Source: Bacillus subtilis subsp. subtilis (GTDB taxonomy: Bacteria > Pseudomonadota > Gammaproteobacteria > Xanthomonadales > Xanthomonadaceae). Taken from it: 64,000 nt of DNA. A program made the position numbers and the translations under genes. The notes under the pieces are model-generated. The model worked only from the letters and a program-made list of their open reading frames with translations, was not told the origin of the DNA and searched no databases. Positions 24,433-33,522 of this stretch are shown piece after piece. The stretch lies in assembly GCA_021733645.1 (NCBI GenBank), contig JAHREJ010000019.1, positions 1-64,000 of the forward strand, read 5' to 3'. Each line of letters opens with the position of its first letter. Positions within the stretch are counted from its first letter, which is position 1.

Positions 24433-26054
24433 GATTCAGGCGCGGCATGGTGGGGGTGATATCGATCATGGCGGGGGCCATCTCGCTTCCCGTGGGGGCG
24501 GCTTGTACGGATCGCTCTGAGCCGTTGTCCTCGCCCGTGGCTGGGGTGACCCTGATGTTCAATGACGGGGAGAGTGCCCGCGCAGTGCTGCAGCGCGAAC
24601 AGATCCAGGAGGACGGCCGCCTTCGCCTGCCGGGGGTAACCCCGCCGGCGGCCACACGGCCGGCCGGCACGTTCGGCCCCACCCAGGGCCAGGTGGTCTA
24701 CCTGGAGTCCGACGGCAAGGGCGGGCAGCGCGTCTGCCGCGTTGAACAGTGGGAAAGCCGGACCTACAGCCCGCTGGAGCTCCCGCAGGCGGGTGGCGCG
24801 CCCGGCCTGCGTCGCGACGCTGCCGGCAAGGTGCGCGCGTTGGCGTACCGGGTCCAGCCGGCGCAGGAGCGCAACCCGATTCTTGCCAAATTGGCCCCGC
24901 ACTACTTCATGACCCGGGTCGATGCCTTTTACCATTCGGCCGATGGCCGACTGGTCGAGGCGCGTATGCACGAAACCCCGGAGATCATCGCAGCAGCCAA
25001 CCATGCCGCGCGAACCGTTGTGGCTGACAGGCTGACCTTCTGCGCCCGCTACGACGCGCAGGGCCGGCTCACGATGACCAGCGGCAGGAATGCACCGGTG
25101 AGCCTGTCGCCCGGGTTCCAATGTGGTCAGGTGGCGCCGGGCATGGCGGAGATGTCGAGCTACCGCTACTACCCTGATGGCACGTTGTTGGCCAACTTGC
25201 GTACGCCAGGCCCCGTGCAGCCCGACGACGATGCTGCCCCGCGCCAGGCGCAGCCCCGCGGCCAGGGCAACGTCTGGTTCAATGGCACGGGGGCTGCTGC
25301 CCGCCGCCAAGAGGCGCTGTTCAATTTCATTCCCGACCAGGGCCTCTACACGCTCGCCACCGGCAACATGACGTTCGCGTCCTTCGATGCCCAACCGTTG
25401 TACAAGGAGCGGACTCAGGGCGGCCACGCAAAGCTGCAGTACGACTTTCCGCTCCGACCGGTGCCGTTGACGGTCATCGACGACGGATTCGCTACCTTGG
25501 AACGCTACCCGCGTGTACGCACCTACCCGCACCGCAGTGGGCTGCAGGTCTTGGAGATCTTCGATGCCAACCGCCGCGCACCCCGCCAGCGGCAGTGGCG
25601 CACGCTGGATCTGAGCCGCCAGGAGACCTACAACGCCAAGGGTGCGCTGGTGCAGGTGGTGCACTACGGCGCGGCCCCGCGCGACGCCTACCCGGAAGAC
25701 CTGAAACGCTATGCCCAAAGCGGCGTGCTGAAGCTCACACCCACCACCAATGGCTATGCCAGCTACCGCGTCTACGATTATGACGCCGCAGGCGAGGAAA
25801 GCCTGGTCTTCGTCTGTTGGCAGCACGATGTGCCTGGCAACAAGCCTTACCGCCACTTCCCGTGGTGGACACCGGACCCCGCGCCGAAGCGCAGCAAGGA
25901 AGAGGCGCTGATCTACGGCATGAAGAACGTCGCCAATTACTGTGGCACCCCGGACGGAAAGGTGGTGGTTCAAGGACTGTCCGCGATCGATAGCTACATG
26001 GCCAAGCACTACGACTATGGCGTAGAGAAGTTGAGCTACGACGCAGCGCGATGA
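24429..26054 (+). CDS. Exported protein downstream of the lipase effector, candidate immunity protein
   Basis: A 541-residue protein with a Sec signal (MVGVISIMAGAISLPVGAA-C). The cysteine right after the cut might be lipidated, but the -3 residue is not canonical. The mature part contains repeated short tyrosine/aspartate strands (YRYYPDGTLLANL, TYNAKGALVQVVHYG, YRVYDYDAAGEESLVFV), reminiscent of YD/MORN-like beta repeats. No named family is recognised. ATGA overlap with the effector gene makes co-translation likely, and periplasmic location is where a Tle5 inhibitor must act, so an immunity role is a reasonable inference. Alternatively it could be an accessory or a second effector. Confidence 0.6.
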   Translation: MRFRRGMVGVISIMAGAISLPVGAACTDRSEPLSSPVAGVTLMFNDGESARAVLQREQIQEDGRLRLPGVTPPAATRPAGTFGPTQGQVVYLESDGKGGQRVCRVEQWESRTYSPLELPQAGGAPGLRRDAAGKVRALAYRVQPAQERNPILAKLAPHYFMTRVDAFYHSADGRLVEARMHETPEIIAAANHAARTVVADRLTFCARYDAQGRLTMTSGRNAPVSLSPGFQCGQVAPGMAEMSSYRYYPDGTLLANLRTPGPVQPDDDAAPRQAQPRGQGNVWFNGTGAAARRQEALFNFIPDQGLYTLATGNMTFASFDAQPLYKERTQGGHAKLQYDFPLRPVPLTVIDDGFATLERYPRVRTYPHRSGLQVLEIFDANRRAPRQRQWRTLDLSRQETYNAKGALVQVVHYGAAPRDAYPEDLKRYAQSGVLKLTPTTNGYASYRVYDYDAAGEESLVFVCWQHDVPGNKPYRHFPWWTPDPAPKRSKEEALIYGMKNVANYCGTPDGKVVVQGLSAIDSYMAKHYDYGVEKLSYDAAR

Positions 26055-26512
26055 GTACGCCCCCCGAGGAGAGATCCATCGCGGAGGTGGCGGGTGGCAT
26101 GGCTGGCGAGGGGCATGAAGCCGCTTCCCATCCGCCCCTGTCACGCCTGACCATCTGGTCGCTGGGGCTGTCCATCCTTGGCCTGTTGACCTTGGTCGGC
26201 CTGGCGGCTGCGGCATTTGCGGTTGAGTGGGAATCCCTTACCGAGCAGCTGATCGTCACGGTACTGGTGATACTGGTTTCACAGCTGGTCGTGTTTTTCA
26301 CGGGCATGCTGCTGGCCACTATCAGCCTCTTCCGCCGTCGGCGGTCCTGGCGTTCTGCAACGTTGGCGTTGGCGTTGAACATACTGGGGCTGGCTGCCAT
26401 GTTCTTCGTCGGCTACGCGATCGTGGCGGCGATGGCTGCGCTTGCCGTTGGTGCGGCGCAGGCTGCCCTGGGTGGACTGATGGTGCTGCTGCTGATGATA
26501 TTCGCCAAGTAG
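26051..26512 (+). CDS. Four-helix membrane protein at the end of the vgrG cassette
   Basis: A 153-residue protein with a polar N-terminus (~30 residues) and four hydrophobic segments, two in the middle separated by a basic loop (SLFRRRRSW). No catalytic motif is seen and no family is recognised. It starts inside the stop of the preceding gene (ATGA), so it belongs to the same transcript. A membrane-localised helper of immunity is possible; this is context-based inference. Confidence 0.65.
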   Translation: MSTPPEERSIAEVAGGMAGEGHEAASHPPLSRLTIWSLGLSILGLLTLVGLAAAAFAVEWESLTEQLIVTVLVILVSQLVVFFTGMLLATISLFRRRRSWRSATLALALNILGLAAMFFVGYAIVAAMAALAVGAAQAALGGLMVLLLMIFAK

Positions 26513-26909
26513 GCTGGTGCCGGTGCAGGCATGCAGTCACCGGGAGGGCTGCAGAAAAGAGCGCTGCACAACATCGGGGATACGCCCGGGGTAGTGGTGG
26601 TCCGGGGAGGGTTCTACCCGCGCGCATCAGCGCGATCGTCATCGCCAGCGTGCCGGCCGCACCGCTCGCGGCGGCCCGCACACGCAATGCGTTGGTCCGG
26701 ATGGCAAGGTGCCGGCAACGGGCGCGCGGCAGATCGAGGCGCTGCTGCGTGCTACCTACGGCCCGTCCCGGCGCCGCCATGCGCACATCGAGATGTGGCA
26801 CACCGCGCGCGTGGTGTGGGTAGCTTCCTCCGCGATCCAGTGATCGCTGCCCGGCGGCTGCAAGGGGGCGGTCATCCCTTCACGGGCAGTCACTGAGGGG
26901 GAAGGCAGC
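26513..26909 (+). pseudogene. Gap with a possible gene remnant
   Basis: Nearly 400 bases without an intact gene. One plus-strand frame from about 26,660 to 26,842 reads as protein-like sequence (PDGKVPATGARQIEAL, then RRHAHIEMWHTARVVW, stop TGA) with no start or upstream continuation, and neighbouring frames look coding-like before it. This suggests a decayed gene, but the family was not recognised and the call is weak. Confidence 0.25.
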
Positions 26910-27911
26910 ATGACGGTGTCCGGTCCCGCCTGGAACCCTGCGATGCCGCCGCTCCCGCCCGTCGTTCGCCTCTTCCCCGCCTGCGCGGCCGCCGTGCTGC
27001 TGGCTGCCTGCCACCCGGCACCCCCTGAAGCCCTGGGCACGCTTGAATGGGACCGCATTACCGTACCGGCACCTGCCGCGGAAACCATCGTGGCGGTCTC
27101 GGTGGTGGAGGGGCAGCGCGTGCCGGCTGGTGCGCCCCTGCTGCAGCTGGAAACCACCCGCAGCGCCGCGCAGTTGGCGGCATTGCAGGCGCAATCCGAA
27201 CGTGCCGGGCAGGCGCTGGAAGAGCTTGAACACGGGCCACGTGCCGAAGATATCGCCCAGGCCCGGGCCAACGTGGCTGCCGCGCGTGCGCAGGCCGTGG
27301 AGGCCTCTGCCTACTACGCGCGGTTGCAGCCGCTGGGCCGCCAGCGGCTGGTGGCGGCGGCCGACGTGGACCGCGCCCGCGCGGCGGCCGGCAATGCGCA
27401 GGGCGTGGTGCGCGCCGCCGAGCAAGCGCTGCTCGCGCTGGAACACGGCACGCGGGTGGAGCAAGTGGCGCAGGGGGCGGCTTCGCTGCAGGCCGCGCAG
27501 GCCCAGCAGGCCGAACAGGCGGTCACCCTGACCAAGCTGGCGCTGGTGGCACCGCGCGCGGGCGTGGTCGATGCGCTGCCGTACCGGTTGGGCGACCAGC
27601 CCCCGGTGGGCGCACCGCTGGCGGTGCTGCTGGTGGGGGAGCATCCGTATGCGCGGGTGTACCTGCCGGCGCCGCTGCGCACGTCGGTTGCGGTAGGGCA
27701 GGCCGCGCAGATCCATCTGCAGGGCCGCGATGGCGCCTTGGCCGGGCGGGTGCGCGCGGTGCGCAGTGATCCGGTGTTCACCCCGTACTACGCGCTGTCC
27801 GGCGAGGACGCCACCCGGTTGAGCTACCTGGCCGAGATCGAACTGGTGGACAAGGACACTGCCGCGCTGGCGCGGTTGCCCGCTGGCGTACCGGTGCGGG
27901 TGTCGTTCTGA
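26910..27911 (+). CDS. HlyD-family periplasmic adaptor, predicted lipoprotein (YbhG-like)
   Basis: A 333-residue membrane-fusion protein. The lipobox LLAAC (about residue 33) follows a hydrophobic stretch. Lipoyl-like halves (IVAVSVVEGQRVPAGAPLLQLE and APRAGVVDALPYRLGDQPPVG, partial) flank a long alanine/glutamine-rich coiled coil (about residues 85-205). It should link the ABC exporter encoded next to an outer-membrane channel. The strong purine tract GGGGGAAGG precedes ATG 26910. The stop TGA shares a base with the next start (TGATG). Confidence 0.8.
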   Translation: MTVSGPAWNPAMPPLPPVVRLFPACAAAVLLAACHPAPPEALGTLEWDRITVPAPAAETIVAVSVVEGQRVPAGAPLLQLETTRSAAQLAALQAQSERAGQALEELEHGPRAEDIAQARANVAAARAQAVEASAYYARLQPLGRQRLVAAADVDRARAAAGNAQGVVRAAEQALLALEHGTRVEQVAQGAASLQAAQAQQAEQAVTLTKLALVAPRAGVVDALPYRLGDQPPVGAPLAVLLVGEHPYARVYLPAPLRTSVAVGQAAQIHLQGRDGALAGRVRAVRSDPVFTPYYALSGEDATRLSYLAEIELVDKDTAALARLPAGVPVRVSF

Positions 27912-28924
27912 TGGCGGCGGCCGGCGCGCCCGAGGTCGTGGCCGGCGTCAACCCGGCGGGCACCGAACCGCTGGCCATCCGCGCACGCGGCCTGACCAAG
28001 CGCTTCGGGGGGCTGGTGGCCGTCGACCATGTGGATCTCAGCGTGCCGCGCGCAAACGTCTACGGCTTCCTGGGCCCGAACGGATCGGGCAAGTCCACCA
28101 CCATTCGCATGCTGTGTGGCCTGCTCACCCCCAGCGAGGGCGATATCGAGGTGCTTGGCCTGCGTATTCCCGAACAGGCCGAAGCGCTGCGCAAACGCAT
28201 TGGCTACATGACCCAGCGCTTCTCCTTGTTTGACGACCTCAGCGTCCGCGAGAACCTGGAATTTCTTGCGGCGGTGCAGGACATTCCGCGCGCGGCGGCA
28301 CGACAACGCATCGACCAGCTGGTGGAGCAGTACCACTTCCAGGACCGCCAGAAGCAGTTGGCCGGCACCATGAGCGGCGGCCAGAAGCAGCGCCTGGCGC
28401 TGGCCGGCGCGGTGATCCAGCAGCCCGAGTTGCTGTTCCTGGACGAGCCGACCAGCGCGGTCGATCCCGAATCCCGCCGCGATTTCTGGGAAAAGCTCTT
28501 CGACCTTGCCGATGCCGGCACCACGTTGCTGGTGTCCACCCACTACATGGACGAGGCCGAGCGCTGCCATCGGCTGGCCATCCTCGACCAGGGCGTACTG
28601 GTGGCCGACGGCAGCCCGGCAGAGCTCACTGCGGCGCTGCACGGGCGCACGCTGGAGGTGATCGCGCAGCAGCCCCGCCAGGCCCAGCGGCTGCTGTCCG
28701 GCCTGCCGGGCGTGCTCAGCGTGGCCCAGATCGGCAACACCCTGCGCGTGCTGCTGGCGCAGGAAGGGCAGGGCGAGGATCGCATCCGCCAGGCGTTGCG
28801 CACCGGCGGGCAGGACGCGGAGGTAGTGCAGGCTGCGGCCAACCTGGAGGACGTGTTCGTGTCGGCCACCCGTGGCCGTGACACCGACACCGACACCAAC
28901 ACCATACCGGCGTCGCCGCCATGA
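27911..28924 (+). CDS. ABC transporter ATP-binding protein (YbhF/CcmA-like)
   Basis: A 337-residue single-domain ATPase. Walker A GPNGSGKSTTIRML, signature MSGGQKQRLAL, Walker B LLFLDEPTSAVD and H-loop STHYMDEAERC are intact. The C-terminal ~100 residues form the extra domain seen in drug- and O-antigen-type exporters. E. coli YbhF carries two ATPase halves; this one has a single copy, so it would work as a homodimer. Partners are the adaptor upstream and permease downstream. Confidence 0.85.
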   Translation: MAAAGAPEVVAGVNPAGTEPLAIRARGLTKRFGGLVAVDHVDLSVPRANVYGFLGPNGSGKSTTIRMLCGLLTPSEGDIEVLGLRIPEQAEALRKRIGYMTQRFSLFDDLSVRENLEFLAAVQDIPRAAARQRIDQLVEQYHFQDRQKQLAGTMSGGQKQRLALAGAVIQQPELLFLDEPTSAVDPESRRDFWEKLFDLADAGTTLLVSTHYMDEAERCHRLAILDQGVLVADGSPAELTAALHGRTLEVIAQQPRQAQRLLSGLPGVLSVAQIGNTLRVLLAQEGQGEDRIRQALRTGGQDAEVVQAAANLEDVFVSATRGRDTDTDTNTIPASPP

Positions 28925-30036
28925 GCCTGCGTCGGCTGTGGGCGATCGTGCTCAAGGAACTGCGCCAGATGCGCCGCGACCGCATCACCCTGGCCATGAT
29001 CGTGGGCATCCCGGTGATGCAGCTGGTGCTGTTCGGCTATGCCATCAACCTCAACCTGCGCCACCTCGATACCGGCATCGCCGACCAGGCCAACACATCG
29101 GCCTCACGCGCGCTGTTGATGGACATGGTGGCCACCGGGGTGATCACGCCCAGCCTGCGCGTGGACACGCCGGACCAGCTCACCCAGGCGCTGCGCGAAG
29201 GGCGCATCAGCATCGGCGTGGTGATCCCGCCGGATTTCGAACGGCGTCGCTTCGAGGGGCGCGAGGCGGTGCAGGTGATGGTCGATGGCAGCGACACCGT
29301 GGTGCAGAGCGCGGCGGTGCAGTTGGCGCAGGTGCCGCTGGATTCCCAGCCGGTGCGCAACGACCGACCGCTGCGCACCGGTGCGGTGGCGGTCTCCGGG
29401 CAGATCAGCGTGGTGGCGTTCTACAACCCGCAGCGGCGGTCGGCGATCAACATCGTACCGGGGCTGATCGGCATCATCCTGACCATGACCATGGTGATGT
29501 TCACCGCCGTGGCGATCGTACGCGAGCGTGAGCGCGGCAACATGGAACTGCTGATCGCCACCCCGCTGACCCGCAGCGAGTTGATGATCGGCAAGGTACT
29601 GCCCTACGCGGTCATCGGCCTGATCCAGACCACGCTGGTGTTGCTGCTGGGGATGTGGCTGTTCGATGTGCCGGTGCGCGGCAGCGTAGTGGATGTGTAC
29701 CTGGTGGCGATGCTGCTGATCACCGCCAATCTCTCGCTGGGCCTGTTGATTTCCACCAAGGCGCAATCGCAGTTCCAGGCCATGCAGATGACCATGTTCG
29801 TGTTCCTGCCATCGATCCTGCTGTCGGGATTCATGTTCCCGTTCGCCGGCATGCCCCGGCCGGTGCAGTGGCTGGCCGAAATCCTGCCGCTTACCCATTT
29901 CCTGCGCCTGGTACGCGGCATCATGCTGCGCGGCGCGCGCTGGTGGGAGCTATGGCCGGAAGTGCTGGCGCTGCTGGCCTTCATCGTGGTGATGATGACC
30001 CTGGCAATCCTGCGGTTCCGCAAGCGGCTGGATTGA
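28921..30036 (+). CDS. ABC-2 type permease (YbhS/YbhR-like)
   Basis: A 371-residue ABC-2 permease: one N-terminal helix (DRITLAMIVGIPVMQLVLFG), a large periplasmic loop (about 50-180) and five C-terminal helices with RERERGNMELLIATPLTRSE, the coupling helix region, and LSGFMFPFAGMP. It begins inside the ATPase stop (ATGA). Only one permease gene is present where E. coli has two, so a homodimer is expected. Substrate is unknown; relatives export drugs or lipophilic compounds. Confidence 0.85.
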   Translation: MSLRRLWAIVLKELRQMRRDRITLAMIVGIPVMQLVLFGYAINLNLRHLDTGIADQANTSASRALLMDMVATGVITPSLRVDTPDQLTQALREGRISIGVVIPPDFERRRFEGREAVQVMVDGSDTVVQSAAVQLAQVPLDSQPVRNDRPLRTGAVAVSGQISVVAFYNPQRRSAINIVPGLIGIILTMTMVMFTAVAIVRERERGNMELLIATPLTRSELMIGKVLPYAVIGLIQTTLVLLLGMWLFDVPVRGSVVDVYLVAMLLITANLSLGLLISTKAQSQFQAMQMTMFVFLPSILLSGFMFPFAGMPRPVQWLAEILPLTHFLRLVRGIMLRGARWWELWPEVLALLAFIVVMMTLAILRFRKRLD

Positions 30037-30102
30037 GACCCGCTAGTGCCGGCCGCTGACGGGCGGCTCAATCTGCCGTCCCGCGCCCGGCATCTGCGTG
30101 GC

Positions 30103-30121
30103 GCCGGCCAAGGGCCGGTAC
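30103..30121 (-). repeat. Degenerate REP palindrome between the ABC permease and miaB
   Basis: GTACCGGCCCTTGGCCGGC on the minus strand; a GTAC-headed variant. A second partial copy (TAGTGCCGGCCGCTG) lies at about 30045-30060. The convergent genes end on either side. Confidence 0.5.
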
Positions 30122-30125
30122 GCCT

Positions 30126-31583
30126 TCAGGCCGTCACCATCCGGGCGCGCAGCGAATTGCTGTAGGCCTCGGTGATCACCACGTCCACGAACGTACCCAC
30201 CAGGCGCGCGTGGCCCGGGAAGTTCACCGAGCGCATGTTCTCGGTCTTGCCGGTCAGCTCGTTGGGGTCGCGCTTGGATGGGCCTTCCACCAGCACGGTC
30301 TGCACGGTGCCGACCATCTTTGCCGAGATGCCGGCAGCGTATTCGTTGATGCGCGCCTGCAGGCGCGACAGCCGCGCATGCTTCTCGGCATCGCTGATCG
30401 TGTCTTCCAGGTCGGCGGCCGGGGTGCCGGGGCGGCGCGAATAGATGAAAGAGAAGCTGTGGTCGAAACCGATGTCGTCGATCAGCTTCATGGTCTTCTC
30501 GAAGTCCGCCTCGGTTTCGCCGGGGAAGCCCACGATGAAGTCCGAGCTGATCGAGATGTCCGGGCGCACCGCGCGCAGCTTGCGGATCTTGGCCTTGAAC
30601 TCCAGCGCGGTGTAGCCGCGCTTCATCGCCGACAGCACCCGGTCGCTGCCGGCCTGCACCGGCAGGTGCAGGAAGTTGGCCAGCTGCGGCACGTCGCGGT
30701 AGGCATCCACCAGCGAGTCGCTGAACTCCAGCGGGTGCGAGGTGGTGAAACGGATCCGGCCCACCCCGTCGATCTCGGCGATGGTGCGGATCAGCAGGCC
30801 CAGGTCAGCGAATTCGCCGTCCCCATAGGGCCCGCGGTAGGCATTGACGTTCTGGCCCAGCAGGTTGATCTCACGCACGCCCTGGGCGGCGAGTTGCGCC
30901 ACTTCCACCACCACGTCCTCGAACGGGCGGCTTACTTCGGTACCGCGGGTGTAGGGCACCACGCAGAACGAGCAGTATTTGGAGCAGCCTTCCATGATCG
31001 ACACGAACGCAGAACCGCCGTCGGCGCGCGGCTCGGGCAGGCGGTCGAACTTCTCGATTTCCGGGAAGCTGATGTCCACCTGGGATTTGCCCGACTCGCG
31101 CCGCTGGCGGATCAGCTCCGGCAGCCGGTGCAGGGTCTGTGGGCCGAACACCAGGTCCACGTGCGGGGCGCGCTTGATGATCGCCTCGCCTTCCTGGGAT
31201 GCCACGCAGCCGCCCACGCCGATGATCACACCACGGCCGTTGTTTTTCAGTGCCTTCCAGTACCCCAGCTGGCTGAACACCTTTTCCTGGGCCTTCTCGC
31301 GGATCGAGCAGGTGTTCATCAACAGCACGTCGGCCTCGGCCGGGTCGTCGGTGAGCTCCAGGCCTTCGGCGGCGGCCAGCACGTCGGCCATCTTGGACGA
31401 GTCGTACTCGTTCATCTGGCAACCGTGGGTCTTGATGTACAGCTTGCCGCGCACCGGGCCATCCACCTTCGGGCGGGTGCCGGGCAGGGGGATCAGGTCG
31501 GGACGGGGCGAATCGGGTGAGGCGGAGGCAGGCAAGGCGGAGCCGGCCGAAGTCGGCGCGGTCGAAGCTGGCGTCCCGGTCAT
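30126..31583 (-). CDS. miaB: tRNA-2-methylthio-N6-dimethylallyladenosine synthase MiaB
   Basis: A 485-residue methylthiotransferase that modifies A37 of tRNAs reading UNN codons. The UPF0004 domain has its three cluster cysteines ([30 protein letters not shown]). The radical-SAM CxxxCxxC is in [17 protein letters not shown], followed by [10 protein letters not shown] and [11 protein letters not shown]-terminal TRAM domain completes it. The start is ATG 31583; the first ~45 residues are a Ser/Pro/Ala-rich extension before [12 protein letters not shown]. In many gammaproteobacteria miaB precedes phoH-ybeY; here it is 13 kb away. Confidence 0.93.
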   Translation of the reverse strand: MTGTPASTAPTSAGSALPASASPDSPRPDLIPLPGTRPKVDGPVRGKLYIKTHGCQMNEYDSSKMADVLAAAEGLELTDDPAEADVLLMNTCSIREKAQEKVFSQLGYWKALKNNGRGVIIGVGGCVASQEGEAIIKRAPHVDLVFGPQTLHRLPELIRQRRESGKSQVDISFPEIEKFDRLPEPRADGGSAFVSIMEGCSKYCSFCVVPYTRGTEVSRPFEDVVVEVAQLAAQGVREINLLGQNVNAYRGPYGDGEFADLGLLIRTIAEIDGVGRIRFTTSHPLEFSDSLVDAYRDVPQLANFLHLPVQAGSDRVLSAMKRGYTALEFKAKIRKLRAVRPDISISSDFIVGFPGETEADFEKTMKLIDDIGFDHSFSFIYSRRPGTPAADLEDTISDAEKHARLSRLQARINEYAAGISAKMVGTVQTVLVEGPSKRDPNELTGKTENMRSVNFPGHARLVGTFVDVVITEAYSNSLRARMVTA

Positions 31584-31665
31584 GGCGCTTATTCCAGTCG
31601 GGTGGGCGGGCAGGCAGCCGGTTGGCTGCGATGAGCCCCACATTGTATGCCGGAAGGGTCGGCCC

Positions 31666-31687
31666 GTAGATCCACGCCGTGCGTGGA
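31666..31687 (+). repeat. SMAG-type REP palindrome between miaB and the transglycosylase gene
   Basis: GTAGATCCACGCCGTGCGTG plus GA: GTAG head and a TCCACGC/GCGTGGA stem. It lies in the 174-bp divergent gap, 71 bp before the transglycosylase start. Confidence 0.75.
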
Positions 31688-31757
31688 GGCCCTCTGCCCG
31701 ACCCCCGAACCCCCGTCCCCCTTGGCAATCCCCCCCGAAGTTGGGACACTCGCCGCC

Positions 31758-32717
31758 ATGAAGGGGATCTTGGGGATCTTTGCGTTGGCCTTGGCTGCGC
31801 TGACCGCTCTGCCGGCCAGTGCGGGCACGCTGTACAAGTGTGTTGGCGCCGACGGCATTCCCAGCTATGTCAGCAAGCGCCTGTCCGGCGCCAGCTGCAG
31901 CGTGGTCAGCAGTTACCGCCCCGACCGCAGCGCCCCGCGCCGGCATGTCCCGCCGGCGCCGCTCGCGGCCGCCACGCCCACCGCCGTGGTCGCCGCACCC
32001 GCCGCCCCCGCCGTGGCGGCCGATCGCGCCAGCGCCGGTACCGCACTGACCGCCACCGGCCCGGCCCAGCCGGCAACGGTACTGGCCGCGCCATCGGCCC
32101 CGGCGGCCGCCCCTCGCGTCAACAAGGCCGGGCGCCTGGTCAACGGCCAGGTCTATTCCTACATGAAGGACGGCGTGCGCCACTACACCAGTGCGCGGCC
32201 GACGCAGTTGGCCAGCCTCGGCCAGGTGCGCACCATCCACTACAGCTTCATCGAGCGTTGCTACGCCTGTGGTGCCAACCCGGGGGTCAACTTCGGCTCG
32301 GTGCGGCTCAACACCACGGCCTTCCAGAGCGAGATCGCCGCGGCGGCCCGCGAGTTCGGGGTTGAAGAAGCCGTGGTGCGCGCCATCATCCATGCCGAGT
32401 CGGCGTACAACCCGACCGCACTCAGCCGCGCTGGTGCACAGGGCCTGATGCAGCTGATGCCGCCCACCGCGCGCCGCTTCGGCGTCACCGATTCCTATGA
32501 CGCAGCGCAGAACATCCGCGGCGGCGTGCAGTACCTGTCATGGCTGCTCAAGCGTTTCAATGGCAACCTCACCCTGGCGGCGGCGGGCTACAACGCAGGC
32601 GAGGGCGCGGTGGATCGCCACGGTGGCGTCCCGCCTTACAGCGAAACCCAGTACTACGTGAAGCGGGTGGCGCAGCTGGCCGATCGCTATCGTGGTGCGC
32701 AGGCCACCACCCAATGA
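31758..32717 (+). CDS. Lytic transglycosylase (SLT domain)
   Basis: A 319-residue exported enzyme. A signal peptide ([21 protein letters not shown]) is followed by a DUF4124-like start ([17 protein letters not shown]), an Ala/Pro-rich linker (about 70-115) and a C-terminal SLT domain from about residue 195. The catalytic glutamate is in [10 protein letters not shown], then [19 protein letters not shown] and [12 protein letters not shown], all canonical. It cleaves peptidoglycan between MurNAc and GlcNAc in the periplasm. ATG 31758 is chosen because the signal begins there; the frame runs further upstream without a sensible N-terminus. petA follows after 182 bp. Confidence 0.88.
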   Translation: MKGILGIFALALAALTALPASAGTLYKCVGADGIPSYVSKRLSGASCSVVSSYRPDRSAPRRHVPPAPLAAATPTAVVAAPAAPAVAADRASAGTALTATGPAQPATVLAAPSAPAAAPRVNKAGRLVNGQVYSYMKDGVRHYTSARPTQLASLGQVRTIHYSFIERCYACGANPGVNFGSVRLNTTAFQSEIAAAAREFGVEEAVVRAIIHAESAYNPTALSRAGAQGLMQLMPPTARRFGVTDSYDAAQNIRGGVQYLSWLLKRFNGNLTLAAAGYNAGEGAVDRHGGVPPYSETQYYVKRVAQLADRYRGAQATTQ

Positions 32718-32790
32718 TCCCTCGCGCCCGTGGCGCTGGCGGGCCTTCATGGCGTAATGTCCTGCAGTAATGTCGTTCCGTAGTACCGCG

Positions 32791-32820
32791 TTGTGTGGCT
32801 GACTTCGGTTCAGCTACACT
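32791..32820 (+). promoter_or_regulatory. Promoter candidate for petABC
   Basis: TTGTGT (32791-32796) and TACACT (32815-32820) are 18 bp apart, with the petA start 80 bp downstream. The leader holds a hairpin GTGGACTGG-CCCCCA-CCGGTCCAC (32836-32859; one G-U pair). Confidence 0.5.
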
Positions 32821-32899
32821 CGCGGCAGATTCAACGTGGACTGGCCCCCACCGGTCCACTGGCAGCCTCAAGCTACCTAAATCAATATCGGAGTGCCGG

Positions 32900-33520
32900 A
32901 TGGCCAACGATGGGGTAAACGATCCAGTCAACACTGGACGTCGACGGTTCCTTTCAGCAACCACTGCGGTGGTCGGAGCGGTCGGCGTCGGATTTGCAGC
33001 GGTACCGTTCATCAAGTCCTGGAATCCCAGTGCCCGCGCCAAATTGGCCGGTGCCCCTGTGATTGCCGATATCAGCGCCCTGCAGGAAGGCCAGCGACTG
33101 GTCATGGAGTGGCGTGGGCAACCGATCTGGATCGTCAAACGCTCCAAGGCCATCCTTGAAGCGCTGCACGGCCTGGACGGTCGCCTGAAGGATCCCGAAT
33201 CGGGCGAGAAGGACCAGCAGCCGGCCTACGTGCTCAAGCAGAACCCCGAGTTCCGGTCGATCAAATCCGAGGTGTCGGTCCTGGTCGGGCTGTGCACGCA
33301 TCTGGGCTGCTCGCCGGAAATGGTGGCCGAGATCCGGCCCGAGCCCTACGACCCGCAATGGAAGGGCGGTTACTTCTGCCCCTGCCACAAGTCGCGCTTC
33401 GATATGTCCGGTCGCGTGTTCAAGGATGTTCCGGCGCCGATCAACCTGCTGGTGCCGCCGCACCATTACCAGGACGACAACACCATCATCATCGGCGTTG
33501 ACCCGCAGGGGGCGGCTTGA
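32900..33520 (+). CDS. petA: Ubiquinol-cytochrome c reductase Rieske iron-sulfur subunit
   Basis: A 206-residue Rieske protein of the cytochrome bc1 complex. The N-terminus has a twin-arginine-type signal/anchor (NTGRRRFLSATTAVVGAVG). The [2Fe-2S] ligands are in CTHLGC and CPCHKS, and the Pro loop is APINLLVPP-like. It takes electrons from ubiquinol at the periplasmic face and hands them to cytochrome c1. GGAG at 32890-32893 precedes ATG 32900 by 6 nt. petB starts 2 nt after its stop. Confidence 0.95.
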   Translation: MANDGVNDPVNTGRRRFLSATTAVVGAVGVGFAAVPFIKSWNPSARAKLAGAPVIADISALQEGQRLVMEWRGQPIWIVKRSKAILEALHGLDGRLKDPESGEKDQQPAYVLKQNPEFRSIKSEVSVLVGLCTHLGCSPEMVAEIRPEPYDPQWKGGYFCPCHKSRFDMSGRVFKDVPAPINLLVPPHHYQDDNTIIIGVDPQGAA

Positions 33521-33522
33521 GC

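Noticed and set aside
26322-26801. 159-codon minus-strand frame overlapping the four-helix membrane gene
   Set aside because: No recognisable domain and partly antisense to a coupled gene.
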